DNA from: Candidatus Salinicoccus stercoripullorum
GTDB taxonomy: Bacteria; Bacillota; Bacilli; Staphylococcales; Salinicoccaceae
Length of the DNA: 64,000 nt
Assembly (NCBI GenBank): GCA_019113295.1
Contig: DXHR01000034.1
Coordinates: forward strand, 1-64,000
Direction of reading: 5' to 3'
Below are positions 34,611 to 43,862 of this stretch, piece by piece. Position numbers and translations under genes: made by a program. Below the pieces are notes generated by a model that saw only the letters and a program-made list of their open reading frames with translations, was not told where the DNA came from and did no database searches. Position 1 is the stretch's first letter. Each line of letters opens with the position of its first letter.

Positions 34611-36047
34611 TTAGACTGGTCCCCAATTTATAGCTACAAGTATGATTATATAGATAATTCCAAGAATATACCATATTCCTACAAGCGGCAGGGCAAATTT
34701 GACCCACTTGGTGTAGGGGACGCCTGCAATCGCAAGATTCGCCATCAATACACCGGAGAGCGGCGTAATGATGTTGGTGAAGCCGTCGCCCATCGTATAG
34801 GCCTGTACGGCAATCTGTCTGGGGAACCCCATGATATCCGCAAGAGGCGACATGATCGGCATGACGATGGCTGCCTGGCCGCTCCCTGAAGTGACGATAA
34901 GGTTGAACAGTCCGTTTCCAATGAACAACATGATTGCACCCATTGTGCTGGTGAACGGTTCTGTCACGACGGCCATGAAGTTGACCACCGTATCAAGGAT
35001 CATGCCGTTTTCCAGTATGACCACGATGGAGCGGGCCATGCCGATGATGAGCGCGCCATACAGGACGGAGTTTGCCCCCTTCATAAATGTAGTAACCATA
35101 TCATTGACGTGGATCTTTCCGATAAGGGCTGTGGCGACCATGATCACAAGGAAGACAGCGGCCATTTCCTCGAGATTCCATTCGGCAGTGAAAACCCCGG
35201 CTACATAGACACCGATGCCCGCAAGGAGTGCCAGCAGTACCAGGATGTGTTTCGCCGTCATTTCCTGCCTGCCCAGTTCCTGACCGTCATTTGAATCCTT
35301 CGGGAACGGATCGTCTTTCAGAATTCCCCGGGAAGGGTCATTCTTGATACGGCCCGCATACCATATGACATAGGACATCGTCGCGATCAACGTGATAATG
35401 TACATGACGACGCGCACGCCTGCCCCTGAGAATAAAGGCACTTCCGCAATCTGCTGGGCAAAGCCGATGGTGAGCGGGTCGAGTATCGCCACCGCAAATC
35501 CGGTATAGGCGCCCAAATATATTATGGACACACCGATGATGGCATCCATTTTCATGGATCTGGCCAGAATGATGCCGAGCGGGATGAATGCGATGACGGC
35601 ATTGACGATGATACCGAGTGTGCCGAAAATCGAGAAGATGATCATGACCATCATGATGAGCATCCATTCCTTATTCTTGGTGATGCGTATGATCTTGGTT
35701 ACGAGGGCATCGATGGCACCTGTCTTCTCTATCACTGCAAACACGCCGCCGATGATCAGCACCAGGAAGATCAGGTTGGAAGTGCTGATCAGTCCGTCCA
35801 CGATGGCGGAGAATATATCAAGGAAACCGGCAGGATTGGAATCTATGATGCTGTAAGTGTCGGGAACGATGACATCAATCCCTTCGGATGATTCCTCGGT
35901 CTCGAATTCCCCCGCCGGTATTACGTATGTGGCAACGGCCGCAAGTACCAGGAAGACAAACAGGATGATGTATGCATCGGGCAGGCGCATCCCTTTATTC
36001 TTCCTGTCATCTTTTTTCAATTCTTGTCCATTCTTTTCTTCAGTCAA
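34611..36047 (-). CDS. YfcC-family (C4-dicarboxylate carrier/ArcD-like) permease
   Basis: The 478-residue polytopic membrane protein has about 11-12 helices and a charged cytosolic N-terminus. It shows the family features RLPDAYIILFVFLVLAAVAT followed by YVIPAGEFE, GGVFAVIEKTGAIDA, TSGSGQAAIVMPIMSPLAD and the C-terminal MGDGFTNIITPLSGVLMA. YfcC proteins belong to the IT superfamily and are linked to amino acid, peptide or dicarboxylate uptake. The start is TTG 36047, with GGAGGAATTCACA before it. It is the first gene of a two-gene operon with the racemase and is divergent from the M20 hydrolase, so it may import the N-acyl amino acid handled by both. Confidence 0.85.
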   Translation of the reverse strand: MTEEKNGQELKKDDRKNKGMRLPDAYIILFVFLVLAAVATYVIPAGEFETEESSEGIDVIVPDTYSIIDSNPAGFLDIFSAIVDGLISTSNLIFLVLIIGGVFAVIEKTGAIDALVTKIIRITKNKEWMLIMMVMIIFSIFGTLGIIVNAVIAFIPLGIILARSMKMDAIIGVSIIYLGAYTGFAVAILDPLTIGFAQQIAEVPLFSGAGVRVVMYIITLIATMSYVIWYAGRIKNDPSRGILKDDPFPKDSNDGQELGRQEMTAKHILVLLALLAGIGVYVAGVFTAEWNLEEMAAVFLVIMVATALIGKIHVNDMVTTFMKGANSVLYGALIIGMARSIVVILENGMILDTVVNFMAVVTEPFTSTMGAIMLFIGNGLFNLIVTSGSGQAAIVMPIMSPLADIMGFPRQIAVQAYTMGDGFTNIITPLSGVLMANLAIAGVPYTKWVKFALPLVGIWYILGIIYIIILVAINWGPV

Positions 36048-36147
36048 TGTGAATTCCTCCCTGTTTGAATTTTCATGTAATTAGTAATATATTATAAAGA
36101 AGACAGAATTGTTATTCAATAAATCGTATGAGAAGGAGCCCATTGGA

Positions 36148-37254
36148 ATGATAGAAGAAAAAATGAAGAAGGTTTTTGAACATATGCATGCCAACCCTGA
36201 ACTGAGCAATGAAGAGCATAGGACTACGGATTACATATATGATTTACTGAAAAGTGAAGGTTTTGAGCCCGTCAGATTCAAAAATATCACAGGCCTTTAT
36301 TGTGATATGGGGAATTTTGCACCCGGAAATACTGTAATCGGTGTCCGGGCGGACATCGATGCACTGTGGCAGGAAGTGGACGGTGTCCAGCAGGCGAACC
36401 ATTCGTGCGGGCATGATGCCCATACGTCCATGGTGATCGGTACGATGCTCAAGATAAAAGGGCATGAAAAACTGGAAACTGCGGGCGTGCGCTTCATCTT
36501 CCAGCCGGCTGAGGAAGTGGGGACCGGAGCACTGTCCGTCGCGGATGAAGGTGTAATAGAAGGGATGGATTACTTCATCGGCGTGCACCTGAGGCCCGAG
36601 GAGGAAGCCTTAAGCGGTGTGGCATCCCCCAGTATCGAACATGGTGCGGCATCTTCCCTTGAATTCAGGATTGTCGGGGATGATGCGCATGGTGCACGTC
36701 CGCATCTGAATCATAACGCCATCGAAGTGGGCACGGACATCGTCAACATGCTGTCCAAAATCCATATCAATCCGACAGTGCCTTCCTCTGTCAAGATGAC
36801 CCGGTTCCTCTCAGGAGGGAAATCCCTGAATATCATTCCGGGGAGCGCCGAATGCGGCATAGATATGAGGGCCCAGACGAACGAGCAGATGGAGAAGCTG
36901 AAGGATCGTGTATCCGAAATTCTCAAACACATAGAGAAGTTGTATGCTGTCTCCATCGAAGATGTCAATTACTCCGGCATCGTGGCGAGCGAGAGCCATC
37001 AGGATGCCATCGACCTGCTCAGAAAATCGATTGTGGATGTGCTCGGGGAGGAGAAGTGCCTCGATCCGATCATTACAAGCGGCGGGGATGATTTCCATTT
37101 CTATACGGTGAAATATCCGGAATTGAAAGGAGCGATGCTCGGTCTCGGATGCGGATTGAAGCCGGGGCTGCACCATCCTTACATGACATTTGACCATACA
37201 GCGCTCATCAACGGCACAGACATTCTGTACCAGGCTATTTTGAACGTGGAATAA
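36148..37254 (+). CDS. M20-family peptidase/amidohydrolase
   Basis: The metallohydrolase has about 368 residues, with VRADIDALW, SCGHDAHTSMVI and RFIFQPAEEVGTGAL supplying the di-metal site, a lid domain with DDAHGARPHLNHNAIEV, and the final SGGDDFHFYT and HHPYMTFDH ligand regions. It probably removes an acyl group from N-acyl amino acids. It differs clearly from the M20 enzyme at 18574. AAGGAG (36132-36137) supports ATG 36148 over an upstream TTG. It is divergent from the YfcC-racemase operon. A small gene follows after 24 bases in the same direction. Confidence 0.85.
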   Translation: MIEEKMKKVFEHMHANPELSNEEHRTTDYIYDLLKSEGFEPVRFKNITGLYCDMGNFAPGNTVIGVRADIDALWQEVDGVQQANHSCGHDAHTSMVIGTMLKIKGHEKLETAGVRFIFQPAEEVGTGALSVADEGVIEGMDYFIGVHLRPEEEALSGVASPSIEHGAASSLEFRIVGDDAHGARPHLNHNAIEVGTDIVNMLSKIHINPTVPSSVKMTRFLSGGKSLNIIPGSAECGIDMRAQTNEQMEKLKDRVSEILKHIEKLYAVSIEDVNYSGIVASESHQDAIDLLRKSIVDVLGEEKCLDPIITSGGDDFHFYTVKYPELKGAMLGLGCGLKPGLHHPYMTFDHTALINGTDILYQAILNVE

Positions 37255-37278
37255 AGTGCTTCAAAAAGGAGGACGTTA

Positions 37279-37470
37279 ATGTATAGATACTTCTTGGCAG
37301 TGTTCGTGTCCCTTGAATCAGGGGATGCGGAGACATTTTATGATGAAGGAAGCCGTTTCCGTGATGTGTATATAGAAGATGATGCACTGTACGCCATCAC
37401 GAACAATACCGACGGAAGGGGACAGCCGGAAGAGGATGATGACCGCCTCCTGAAATTCAATCTGGAATAA
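37279..37470 (+). CDS. Small acidic protein of 63 residues, function unknown
   Basis: A strong ribosome site (AAAAAGGAGG) precedes the ATG at 37279, 24 bases after the M20 stop, and the stop is followed at once by a terminator, so the gene looks real and cotranscribed. It begins with a mixed aromatic stretch (MYRYFLAVFVSLESGDAETF) and is acidic in the second half (GQPEEDDDRLLKFNLE). No domain or signal peptide was recognised. Confidence 0.6.
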   Translation: MYRYFLAVFVSLESGDAETFYDEGSRFRDVYIEDDALYAITNNTDGRGQPEEDDDRLLKFNLE

Positions 37471-37512
37471 AGAAATGCGCCGTGATGAAGTCGATCATCC
37501 CGGCGCATTTCT
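37471..37512. terminator. Bidirectional terminator
   Basis: AGAAATGCGCCG pairs with CGGCGCATTTCT; the inner part GATGA/TCATC can also pair. Confidence 0.87.
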
Positions 37513-37517
37513 GCATG

Positions 37518-38081
37518 CTACATTCTGTTGTCATGATCTGTATCACTGTCTGATTCTGCTTCATCATGCCTTTCGGAGGTTGCTTCGAAATCCCTGACAA
37601 CAGGATCCGACAGCTCTGAAGCAAGTCTGCGGCTGTAGAGGAAGAGAATGACAATGGCTGCGATGCCTGCTGTAATGATGTTGAGAAGTGCAAGCAGCAC
37701 CGCCACTCCCGTGCTCCTGGAATAGGCTTTGAATACGCCTGAAAATGCGATGGATTCCATGATGATGTACGAAATGGCGATATCACCGATGGACAGTCCC
37801 GTGATATAGACGATAAGGCCGGCGATGGCAAATACCAGTCCGATGGTCTTGGGGTTGAACTGACCTTTTCGGATCAGATGCCCGTCGTACATCTGTCCGC
37901 CCAGATAGAAGGTACCAAAAGGCAGGAAGCCAAGAATCGGAAGGTCGAGGTTTTTTGCATCGGCTACCTGATACAGGAAGAATCCCTGAAGCAGCCACTT
38001 GATGATTCCGAGCAGGAAGAGAAACAGCAGCAGCAGGATGCCGATGATGGCAAGCCCTGCGAAAAGACCGAACAGTTCCAT
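37518..38081 (-). CDS. Multi-pass membrane protein, function unknown
   Basis: The 187-residue protein has about four hydrophobic segments: the N-terminal LFGLFAGLAIIGILLLLFLF, LPILGFLPFGTFYLG, IGLVFAIAGLIVYITG with a following helix, and VLLALLNIITAGIAAIVILF. It ends in an acidic, disordered cytosolic tail rich in Asp, Glu and Ser. AAAGGATG precedes its ATG. It lies 98 bases downstream of a 243-bp gene for another small membrane protein, with a terminator between. No family was recognised. Confidence 0.75.
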   Translation of the reverse strand: MELFGLFAGLAIIGILLLLFLFLLGIIKWLLQGFFLYQVADAKNLDLPILGFLPFGTFYLGGQMYDGHLIRKGQFNPKTIGLVFAIAGLIVYITGLSIGDIAISYIIMESIAFSGVFKAYSRSTGVAVLLALLNIITAGIAAIVILFLYSRRLASELSDPVVRDFEATSERHDEAESDSDTDHDNRM

Positions 38082-38140
38082 TTTCTAACACATCCTTTAG
38101 TGGGATTATAGCACAGGGCAATCACGCATTAAAACGAAAA

Positions 38141-38170
38141 GCAGGCATCCGGTATGTCCGGATGCCTGTC
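38141..38170 (-). terminator. Terminator of the small membrane protein gene
   Basis: GCAGGCATCCGG pairs with CCGGATGCCTG around TATGT; in minus orientation a T-rich run follows. Confidence 0.85.
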
Positions 38171-38176
38171 TGATCA

Positions 38177-38419
38177 TCAGCCGTATCTCCGCTGATTTAT
38201 CCTGTTATGACGTTCTGCTGCACGATAGGCGTTGATGATACCGTACAGCCACACAATCGGCAGGAACAGATAACCTATCAAGATTACAGTCAAAGCACCG
38301 TTTACAAGCTGTATCAGCATCAGGATGATACCTTTAAAAATCTGGCCGTTATAGATCTGGCCGAGACCTGTGATGAAAAAGCTGAGCACAGCGGCCAGTC
38401 CTGAACTTTTCTCTCGCAT
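38177..38419 (-). CDS. Small membrane protein with two hydrophobic segments
   Basis: The roughly 80-residue protein begins MREKSSGLAAVLSFFITGLG and contains GQIYNGQIFKGIILMLIQLV, then a second hydrophobic stretch ALTVILIGYLFLPIVWLYGI and a basic end. The G-x-GQ-x-Y-x-G pattern between helices is typical of TM2-like/DUF5683-type small membrane proteins, whose role is unknown. ATG 38419 is chosen because GAGGA lies nine bases before it; ATG 38434 overlaps that site. It follows the MMPL gene on the same strand. Confidence 0.7.
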   Translation of the reverse strand: MREKSSGLAAVLSFFITGLGQIYNGQIFKGIILMLIQLVNGALTVILIGYLFLPIVWLYGIINAYRAAERHNRINQRRYG

Positions 38420-38454
38420 CGATTCATTCCTCATTTCTGTGTTTATAATACCCT

Positions 38455-41097
38455 TCAGTCTTCCTCTTTAAACCTGTCCTCACGATCTTTGCCGCCGGGC
38501 ATCCTGAACGGCCACCAGTTTCCGCGGCGGAAAGTGATGACGAATGCCGGCACGAGAAGCGGCAGTACTATGAATGCATAGAACAACAGCGCGAATATGA
38601 TGATGCTTGCGACCTGGATCAGTATGATCATGCCGGAAGGCAGAAGTGCTGCAAATGTTCCGGACAGTATGATTACTGCTGTGATGACAGTGACGCCCAT
38701 GCGCCTGATTGAATGCTCTATTGCATCCCTGATGCTTTTATTTGCCAACTCTTCCCTGAAGCGGTCGATGATGAATATCGAGTAATCTATGCCGAGAGCT
38801 GCAAATATGATCAGGCTGAAGAACGGCACGGCCCAGTTGAGGTTCCCGAGACCAAGCAGACCGAGCAGCCACTGTGTGATGGTGAGGGATGCAAAATATG
38901 TGACGAATATGGATCCGATCATCGTAACCGGCAGGATCAGCGACCTGAATACTACAGCAAGTATGACGAACAGTGTAGCGATAAAGATCGTGATGACACG
39001 CGTGTAGTCGTCCGTTGAAATTTCATCAAGATCACGGTTCATGCTGGTGACACCTGAGAAGTAGGCAACCGTATCTTCGCGACCAAGCCTCTGAAGTTCA
39101 TTGTTGACTGTGCTTTCTATATCATCGAGCACGTTCATGGATTCGGGCGAATATGGGTCGACATCAAGGACGACGTTCATTCTGAGCGCTTTGTCATCAC
39201 CGAATGAGTACTGGTCCACCGTATCCTTGATCCCATCGGTTTCAAGGAATTCCTCAGGCACGTGGAGGCCTGTCTGATCGACAGCTTCGTTATCATTGAT
39301 GTTGCCGAGCAGTGTCTGAACTTCCTCGAGGCCGCCCTGGATTTCATCGATACCCGATGTAGCATCTTCGAGTCCTGTGCTGAGTTCTTCCATCTGGGCG
39401 GAGGCGGCTTCCTGCTGCTGTGTCATCTGCTCATTGGCTGCTGCAACCTGTTCCGACATGGTACCGAGGCCCTGCTGGACCTGTCCGAGCTGCCGGGATG
39501 CGCCCTGGGCATCGCCGGTCTGGGCCATATAGGTGCTGATCTGGGCGATGCTTGCGTTGATGTCGTCTATGCCCTGATTGAGTTCGCTCAGGTCTCCTCC
39601 GGCCATCTCACTGCCGGCGATGCCTTCAGACGCCTCGCTGAGTCCGTCCGAAATCTCGGCAAGGCCTTCTGTCATATCATCCATGCCGCTGTTGGCCTGT
39701 TCGAGTTGATTGCGGACGAGGAAATCATCGATGGCCTCGCCCGACGGGCGCGTCAGTGTCTGTACTTCTTTGACACCATCGATATTATCCAGCGTTGAAG
39801 CGACAGCTTCCAGCCTGGAGAGACTTTCCGGTGTCAGAAGATCGCCGCCGTTTGAAATGATGACTTCCACAGGGAAGAGCTGTCCTTCATCGAAGTTTTC
39901 ACTCACCACGTTGGTTGCGTGGACTGCGGAATATGAATCATCCAGTTCCTCCAGGGAATCATAGTTCACTTCGTCATTGTAGAAGAACGCAACGGCAATC
40001 AATATCGCAATGACCGTGAATATGATACGGGTCGGATACTTCAGTGAGAAGATGCCGAGCGGTGTCCAGAGCTTGCTTTCCTTGAATTCCGATTTTTTGA
40101 TGTTCGGCCAGAAAATGTAACGGCCCAGAAGCTGCATGAGTATCGGCAGTACTGTAAACAGTGACAGCAGCAGGAAAGCTATGCCGATTGCCACACCGAC
40201 TGCCGAACGGTAAATTTCAAAATTGGCGAAATAGAGGACACCGAACACGATTGCTCCGGAAAGTCCGCTGATGAATACAGTCTTGCCGCCTGTTCTGAAT
40301 GTGCGGAGTACGGATTCATATTTACCATGAAGCTGCAGCTCTTCCTTGAAGCGGTTGAGCAGCAGTATACAGTAGTCCGTCCCGATGCCGAACAGTATGA
40401 CGATCAGGAAACTCTGCGTCTGCGGCGAGACCGGGAAGCCGAACCATTCGACGAACCAGCCGACGAATGACTGGCCGATCAGATAGGAGAGGCCGACCAC
40501 AGCTACAGGTACAAGCGGTGTCACAACCGAACGGAACATGATCAGAAGCACTGCGATGACGATGATGACTGTGAAGATTTCAGTGGATTGGATGCCTTCC
40601 ATCGCATCCTGTTCGACGGTATTTTGTATCAGTTCATTCGAAGTCATCGATGTTTTGGCGTCAGTCGAGTTCAGGTCCTCGACCTCGGCTGCCACGTTGC
40701 CGATCTCATTGACCGGCCCGGTGTATTCCATCGGGATCATTATGACGCCGTTTTCATCATTGATGAAATTCGTCTGCATCTCTTCGGCAAAATCGAACGG
40801 ATTGACGACATTGTCAACTCCATCGATACTGTCGATTTCTTCTATATAGTCATTGATGTCGGATTCGTTTTCACTTACTTTGTCTCCGAACTCAAGGACA
40901 AGCGACATCATTTCATTATCTTCCCCGTATTCCTCGAGGAATACGCGGGCCTGTTCGCTTGGCTGTTCATCAGACAACTGGACATCCCCTTTTTCAGTGG
41001 CAAGCTGAGTCAGGTTGGGGGAGATGAGGAAAGTGACGGCAGCGAACAGTATCATCAGCACTGTCACCGGCCATTTGAATTTAAGAATGTACTTCAT
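38455..41097 (-). CDS. MMPL/RND-family exporter
   Basis: The 880-residue membrane protein has two MMPL halves. Each has a first helix, a large extracytoplasmic domain and a five-helix bundle, with FGIGTDYCILLLNRFKEELQ in the first and ALGIDYSIFIIDRFREELAN in the second; these GxDY motifs carry the proton-relay Asp residues. The second extracytoplasmic domain (about 470-620) has long helical, Gln/Met-rich repeats (EQMTQQQEAASAQMEELSTG). Such proteins export lipids, siderophores or antimicrobials by proton motive force. The gene overlaps the upstream MarR gene by 17 bases, so it is probably the MarR target. Confidence 0.9.
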   Translation of the reverse strand: MKYILKFKWPVTVLMILFAAVTFLISPNLTQLATEKGDVQLSDEQPSEQARVFLEEYGEDNEMMSLVLEFGDKVSENESDINDYIEEIDSIDGVDNVVNPFDFAEEMQTNFINDENGVIMIPMEYTGPVNEIGNVAAEVEDLNSTDAKTSMTSNELIQNTVEQDAMEGIQSTEIFTVIIVIAVLLIMFRSVVTPLVPVAVVGLSYLIGQSFVGWFVEWFGFPVSPQTQSFLIVILFGIGTDYCILLLNRFKEELQLHGKYESVLRTFRTGGKTVFISGLSGAIVFGVLYFANFEIYRSAVGVAIGIAFLLLSLFTVLPILMQLLGRYIFWPNIKKSEFKESKLWTPLGIFSLKYPTRIIFTVIAILIAVAFFYNDEVNYDSLEELDDSYSAVHATNVVSENFDEGQLFPVEVIISNGGDLLTPESLSRLEAVASTLDNIDGVKEVQTLTRPSGEAIDDFLVRNQLEQANSGMDDMTEGLAEISDGLSEASEGIAGSEMAGGDLSELNQGIDDINASIAQISTYMAQTGDAQGASRQLGQVQQGLGTMSEQVAAANEQMTQQQEAASAQMEELSTGLEDATSGIDEIQGGLEEVQTLLGNINDNEAVDQTGLHVPEEFLETDGIKDTVDQYSFGDDKALRMNVVLDVDPYSPESMNVLDDIESTVNNELQRLGREDTVAYFSGVTSMNRDLDEISTDDYTRVITIFIATLFVILAVVFRSLILPVTMIGSIFVTYFASLTITQWLLGLLGLGNLNWAVPFFSLIIFAALGIDYSIFIIDRFREELANKSIRDAIEHSIRRMGVTVITAVIILSGTFAALLPSGMIILIQVASIIIFALLFYAFIVLPLLVPAFVITFRRGNWWPFRMPGGKDREDRFKEED

Positions 41098-41545
41098 TTT
41101 GATTGCCCCCAGGTATGTATTTCAAGATTGTCAATGTTGCAGTGTACAGCTTGTCTGTCTCGTCTTTTGACAGACTGCCAAGATCCGACCGGATCTTCTC
41201 CAGAATGTTCTCCAGAAATTCTTCGAGAAGGATTTTTGCATCCCCGGTCATGAATACGAGTTTCGAACGCTTGTCATTGATGTGCGTATTCTCTTTGACG
41301 GTCACGAGTTTTTTATGCTCCAGCTTTTTGACAGTATGGGTGACTGCACTTTTTTGTACATTCAGCACTTCTGCCAGTTCGGACGGAGTCGCGGAACCGC
41401 GAAGATAGATATGCTGGATGATATTCATTTGAGTTCTGGAGATGTGACGGGTGGTGATGGAGTCGGTGACTTCGGTAAAGACTTCCGTGTATCCATAGCC
41501 GTAAATATCCCGAAGGTTCTCTATGGTCTTCAGTTTTTTATCCAT
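41081..41545 (-). CDS. MarR-family transcriptional regulator
   Basis: The 154-residue winged-helix protein has an N-terminal dimer helix, the DNA-binding core HIYLRGSATPSELAEVLNVQ followed by KSAVTHTVKKLEHKKLVTV, the wing THINDKRSKLVFMTGDAK and a C-terminal dimer helix. It is probably an autorepressor of this gene and the overlapping MMPL exporter. A GTTTAG-N4-CTAAAC dyad sits 24 bases upstream of its ATG. The ligand is unknown. Confidence 0.88.
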   Translation of the reverse strand: MDKKLKTIENLRDIYGYGYTEVFTEVTDSITTRHISRTQMNIIQHIYLRGSATPSELAEVLNVQKSAVTHTVKKLEHKKLVTVKENTHINDKRSKLVFMTGDAKILLEEFLENILEKIRSDLGSLSKDETDKLYTATLTILKYIPGGNQNEVHS

Positions 41546-41568
41546 TTTGGGCGGGACCTCCAGTATTA

Positions 41569-41584
41569 GTTTAGGGTGCTAAAC
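41569..41584. promoter_or_regulatory. Candidate operator of the MarR-MMPL operon
   Basis: GTTTAG-GGTG-CTAAAC is an inverted repeat with perfect six-base arms just upstream of marR; a related half-site (GTTTAGCATTTAAAT) follows at about 41604. Confidence 0.55.
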
Positions 41585-41667
41585 CAAAAGAAACAAAGCC
41601 AAGTTTAGCATTTAAATTGATGGATGGTCAAAACTTATGGTGTGACAGTAATGTTAAGTTTTTATGT

Positions 41668-41698
41668 TAAAAAAGAGGCTCCCTGTAAGGGAAGCCCC
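41668..41698 (-). terminator. Terminator of the catalase gene
   Basis: In minus orientation GGCTTCCCT pairs with AGGGAGCC and is followed by T6. Confidence 0.8.
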
Positions 41699-41710
41699 GA
41701 ACTTTCGGGT

Positions 41711-43702
41711 TTATCTGTCCCAGACTCTGTGGTGTTTGACATCGTCCAGATAACCATCGAAATCTTTTTCTATATCCGTGACACCTTTCGCATCTTCTGA
41801 GAATGAAAGGGAGTCGAATATGCTGGCTGAATCTGTACCGAAACCGATCGCTTTTTTATGCTTGTAGGCAATTTCCAGATTCTCTATTGCCGGGGCAGGG
41901 AGCGCTTGTTTGCCGCTGATCACGATCATTGAATCGAACAGGACGGAATGGACGGTGTCGAACGTCGCATCGAGTGTCGTACTTCCGATTTTATATATAT
42001 TATCGGAGATGAAGGTCGGCTGGAGCCCTTTTTCCTCCAGTCTGGATTTTGTCTCTGTCAATGTTTCTTCTGCTACATCCGGCATGACGATGACACCGAC
42101 AGTTCGGGTGTTGAGGGAATAGTTGGTATTCATCATGCTCAGTGCAGGAGAACTCTTTTCATAAGTCGACTCTTCCACGTCAGGAGGCGCTTCGACGCCG
42201 ATTCTGCCTGCGACGTATTCTGTCATGTCACGGTCGATCTTGTTCAGGAGTTCGGATATGGCGAGCTTCCTTATCTCCACATCGCATTTGCCGAGTTCGA
42301 AGCTGAATGCATCATATACATGCTGCTTTTCAGTTTCTGACAGTGAATTCAGGAAAAGTTTTGCCTGGCTGAAATGGTCTTTGAAGCTGTCGCTTCTGGC
42401 CTGGATTTTCCTGCCTTCTACTTTTTCATGGTAATGCTCATAGCCGCCTTCCTCTGGACTCCGGGGTTCCGGCTGATTATCATTCATATAGTTCTTGTGA
42501 TGGGCGGTCTGTCCCTTGTGGATGGAGACCTGGTTATAACCGTCACGCTGGTTGTTGGTAAACGGACAGATTGGACGGTTGATCGGCAGCTGATGGAAGT
42601 TCGGACCGCCGAGGCGGATCAGCTGTGTATCCGTATATGAGAATAATCTACCCTGCAGAAGCGGGTCATTCGTGAAATCGATGCCCGGAACCACGCTTCC
42701 CGGATGGAAGGCGACCTGCTCGGTCTCAGCAAAATAGTTGTCGACATTCTGGTTCAGCGTCATTTTGCCGACAATCTGTACCGGCACATCTTCCTCAGGC
42801 CAGATTTTGGTCGGATCGAGGATATCGAAGTCCATGTTGAATTCATCCTCTTCATCAATTACCTGGAGGCCCAGCTCGAATACTGCGGGATTTCCTTTCT
42901 CGATATTTTCCCACAGCGTCTGGCGGTTGAAGTCGATGTTCTTACCGTTGATCATCTGTGCTTCATCCCACATCACCTGATGCATGCCGTCTTTTGGCTT
43001 CCAGTGGAATTTGACGAAGTGACTCTTACCTTCCGCATTGACCAGCCTGAATGTATGGACACCGAAACCTTCCATCATACTGAAGCTTCTCGGGATGGCA
43101 CGGTCACTCATGAGCCACATCACCATATGGGCGCTTTCCGTATTTACTGAAACCCAGTCCCAGAAAGTATTATGCGCTGAAGCGGCCTGCGGCATTTCAT
43201 TATGCGGTTCGGGTTTGACAGCATGCACGAAATCCGGGAATTTGATGGCATCCTGCATGAAGAACACCGGCATATTGTTGGCCACCAGGTCATAGTTTCC
43301 CTCGTCTGTATAGAATTTGGTGGCGAATCCGCGCACATCCCGGGGAATATCCATAGAACCCCGGCTTCCGGCAACTGTGGAGAATCTTACAAATACAGGT
43401 GTCTTCTTGCCCGGTTCTGTCAGGAATTTCGCTTTGGTGTACTTTTCCAGCGAGTCATAGACTTCGAATTCACCATGGACACCGAACCCCCGCGCGTGTA
43501 CAACACGTTCCGGAATCCGTTCATGGTCGAAGTGTGTCACTTTTTCGCGAAAATGAAAGTCCTCCATCAGAGTGGGGCCTCTTTCGCCATTTTTCAGGGA
43601 AAATTCATCCTCACTTACCGGCAGCCCCTGATTTGTAGTCAACGGAGCTTTCTTTGTATTATCAATCGTATCTTTCCGCAGATCGTCCTTCTTCTTACTC
43701 AT
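41711..43702 (-). CDS. katE: Large-subunit (clade 2, HPII/KatE-like) haem catalase
   Basis: The 663-residue enzyme decomposes hydrogen peroxide. The catalase core (about 35-510) has the distal His in [12 protein letters not shown], the distal Asn region [16 protein letters not shown] and the proximal haem-ligand Tyr in [17 protein letters not shown]-terminal flavodoxin/DJ-1-like domain (about 525-663, [34 protein letters not shown]), present only in large-subunit catalases, follows. The length fits Bacillus KatE. GGGGG precedes the ATG. No PerR box was found by eye. Confidence 0.93.
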   Translation of the reverse strand: MSKKKDDLRKDTIDNTKKAPLTTNQGLPVSEDEFSLKNGERGPTLMEDFHFREKVTHFDHERIPERVVHARGFGVHGEFEVYDSLEKYTKAKFLTEPGKKTPVFVRFSTVAGSRGSMDIPRDVRGFATKFYTDEGNYDLVANNMPVFFMQDAIKFPDFVHAVKPEPHNEMPQAASAHNTFWDWVSVNTESAHMVMWLMSDRAIPRSFSMMEGFGVHTFRLVNAEGKSHFVKFHWKPKDGMHQVMWDEAQMINGKNIDFNRQTLWENIEKGNPAVFELGLQVIDEEDEFNMDFDILDPTKIWPEEDVPVQIVGKMTLNQNVDNYFAETEQVAFHPGSVVPGIDFTNDPLLQGRLFSYTDTQLIRLGGPNFHQLPINRPICPFTNNQRDGYNQVSIHKGQTAHHKNYMNDNQPEPRSPEEGGYEHYHEKVEGRKIQARSDSFKDHFSQAKLFLNSLSETEKQHVYDAFSFELGKCDVEIRKLAISELLNKIDRDMTEYVAGRIGVEAPPDVEESTYEKSSPALSMMNTNYSLNTRTVGVIVMPDVAEETLTETKSRLEEKGLQPTFISDNIYKIGSTTLDATFDTVHSVLFDSMIVISGKQALPAPAIENLEIAYKHKKAIGFGTDSASIFDSLSFSEDAKGVTDIEKDFDGYLDDVKHHRVWDR

Positions 43703-43820
43703 TCTAAAACAACCCCCTTGAAAAAATTTGATAATGCTTCACTTAGAACAACGTAACACGGTTATATTCCATTTGCATGCATTTGTGTTATACGGTTTTG
43801 CATAGACTTTACAAGGGTAT

Positions 43821-43860
43821 AAGAAAAGGTGCGGATGCTTTTGCAGCCGCACCTTTTCTT
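43821..43860 (-). terminator. Terminator of the mtl operon
   Basis: AAGAAAAGGTGCGG pairs with CCGCACCTTTTCTT around a 12-base loop, directly after the mtlD stop codon. Confidence 0.9.
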
Positions 43861-43862
43861 AT

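Noticed and set aside
43795..43820. Sigma-B-like promoter GTTTTG-N14-GGGTAT on the plus strand
   Set aside because: It points into the mtl operon terminator with no gene on that strand, and a single match in AT-rich sequence is weak evidence.
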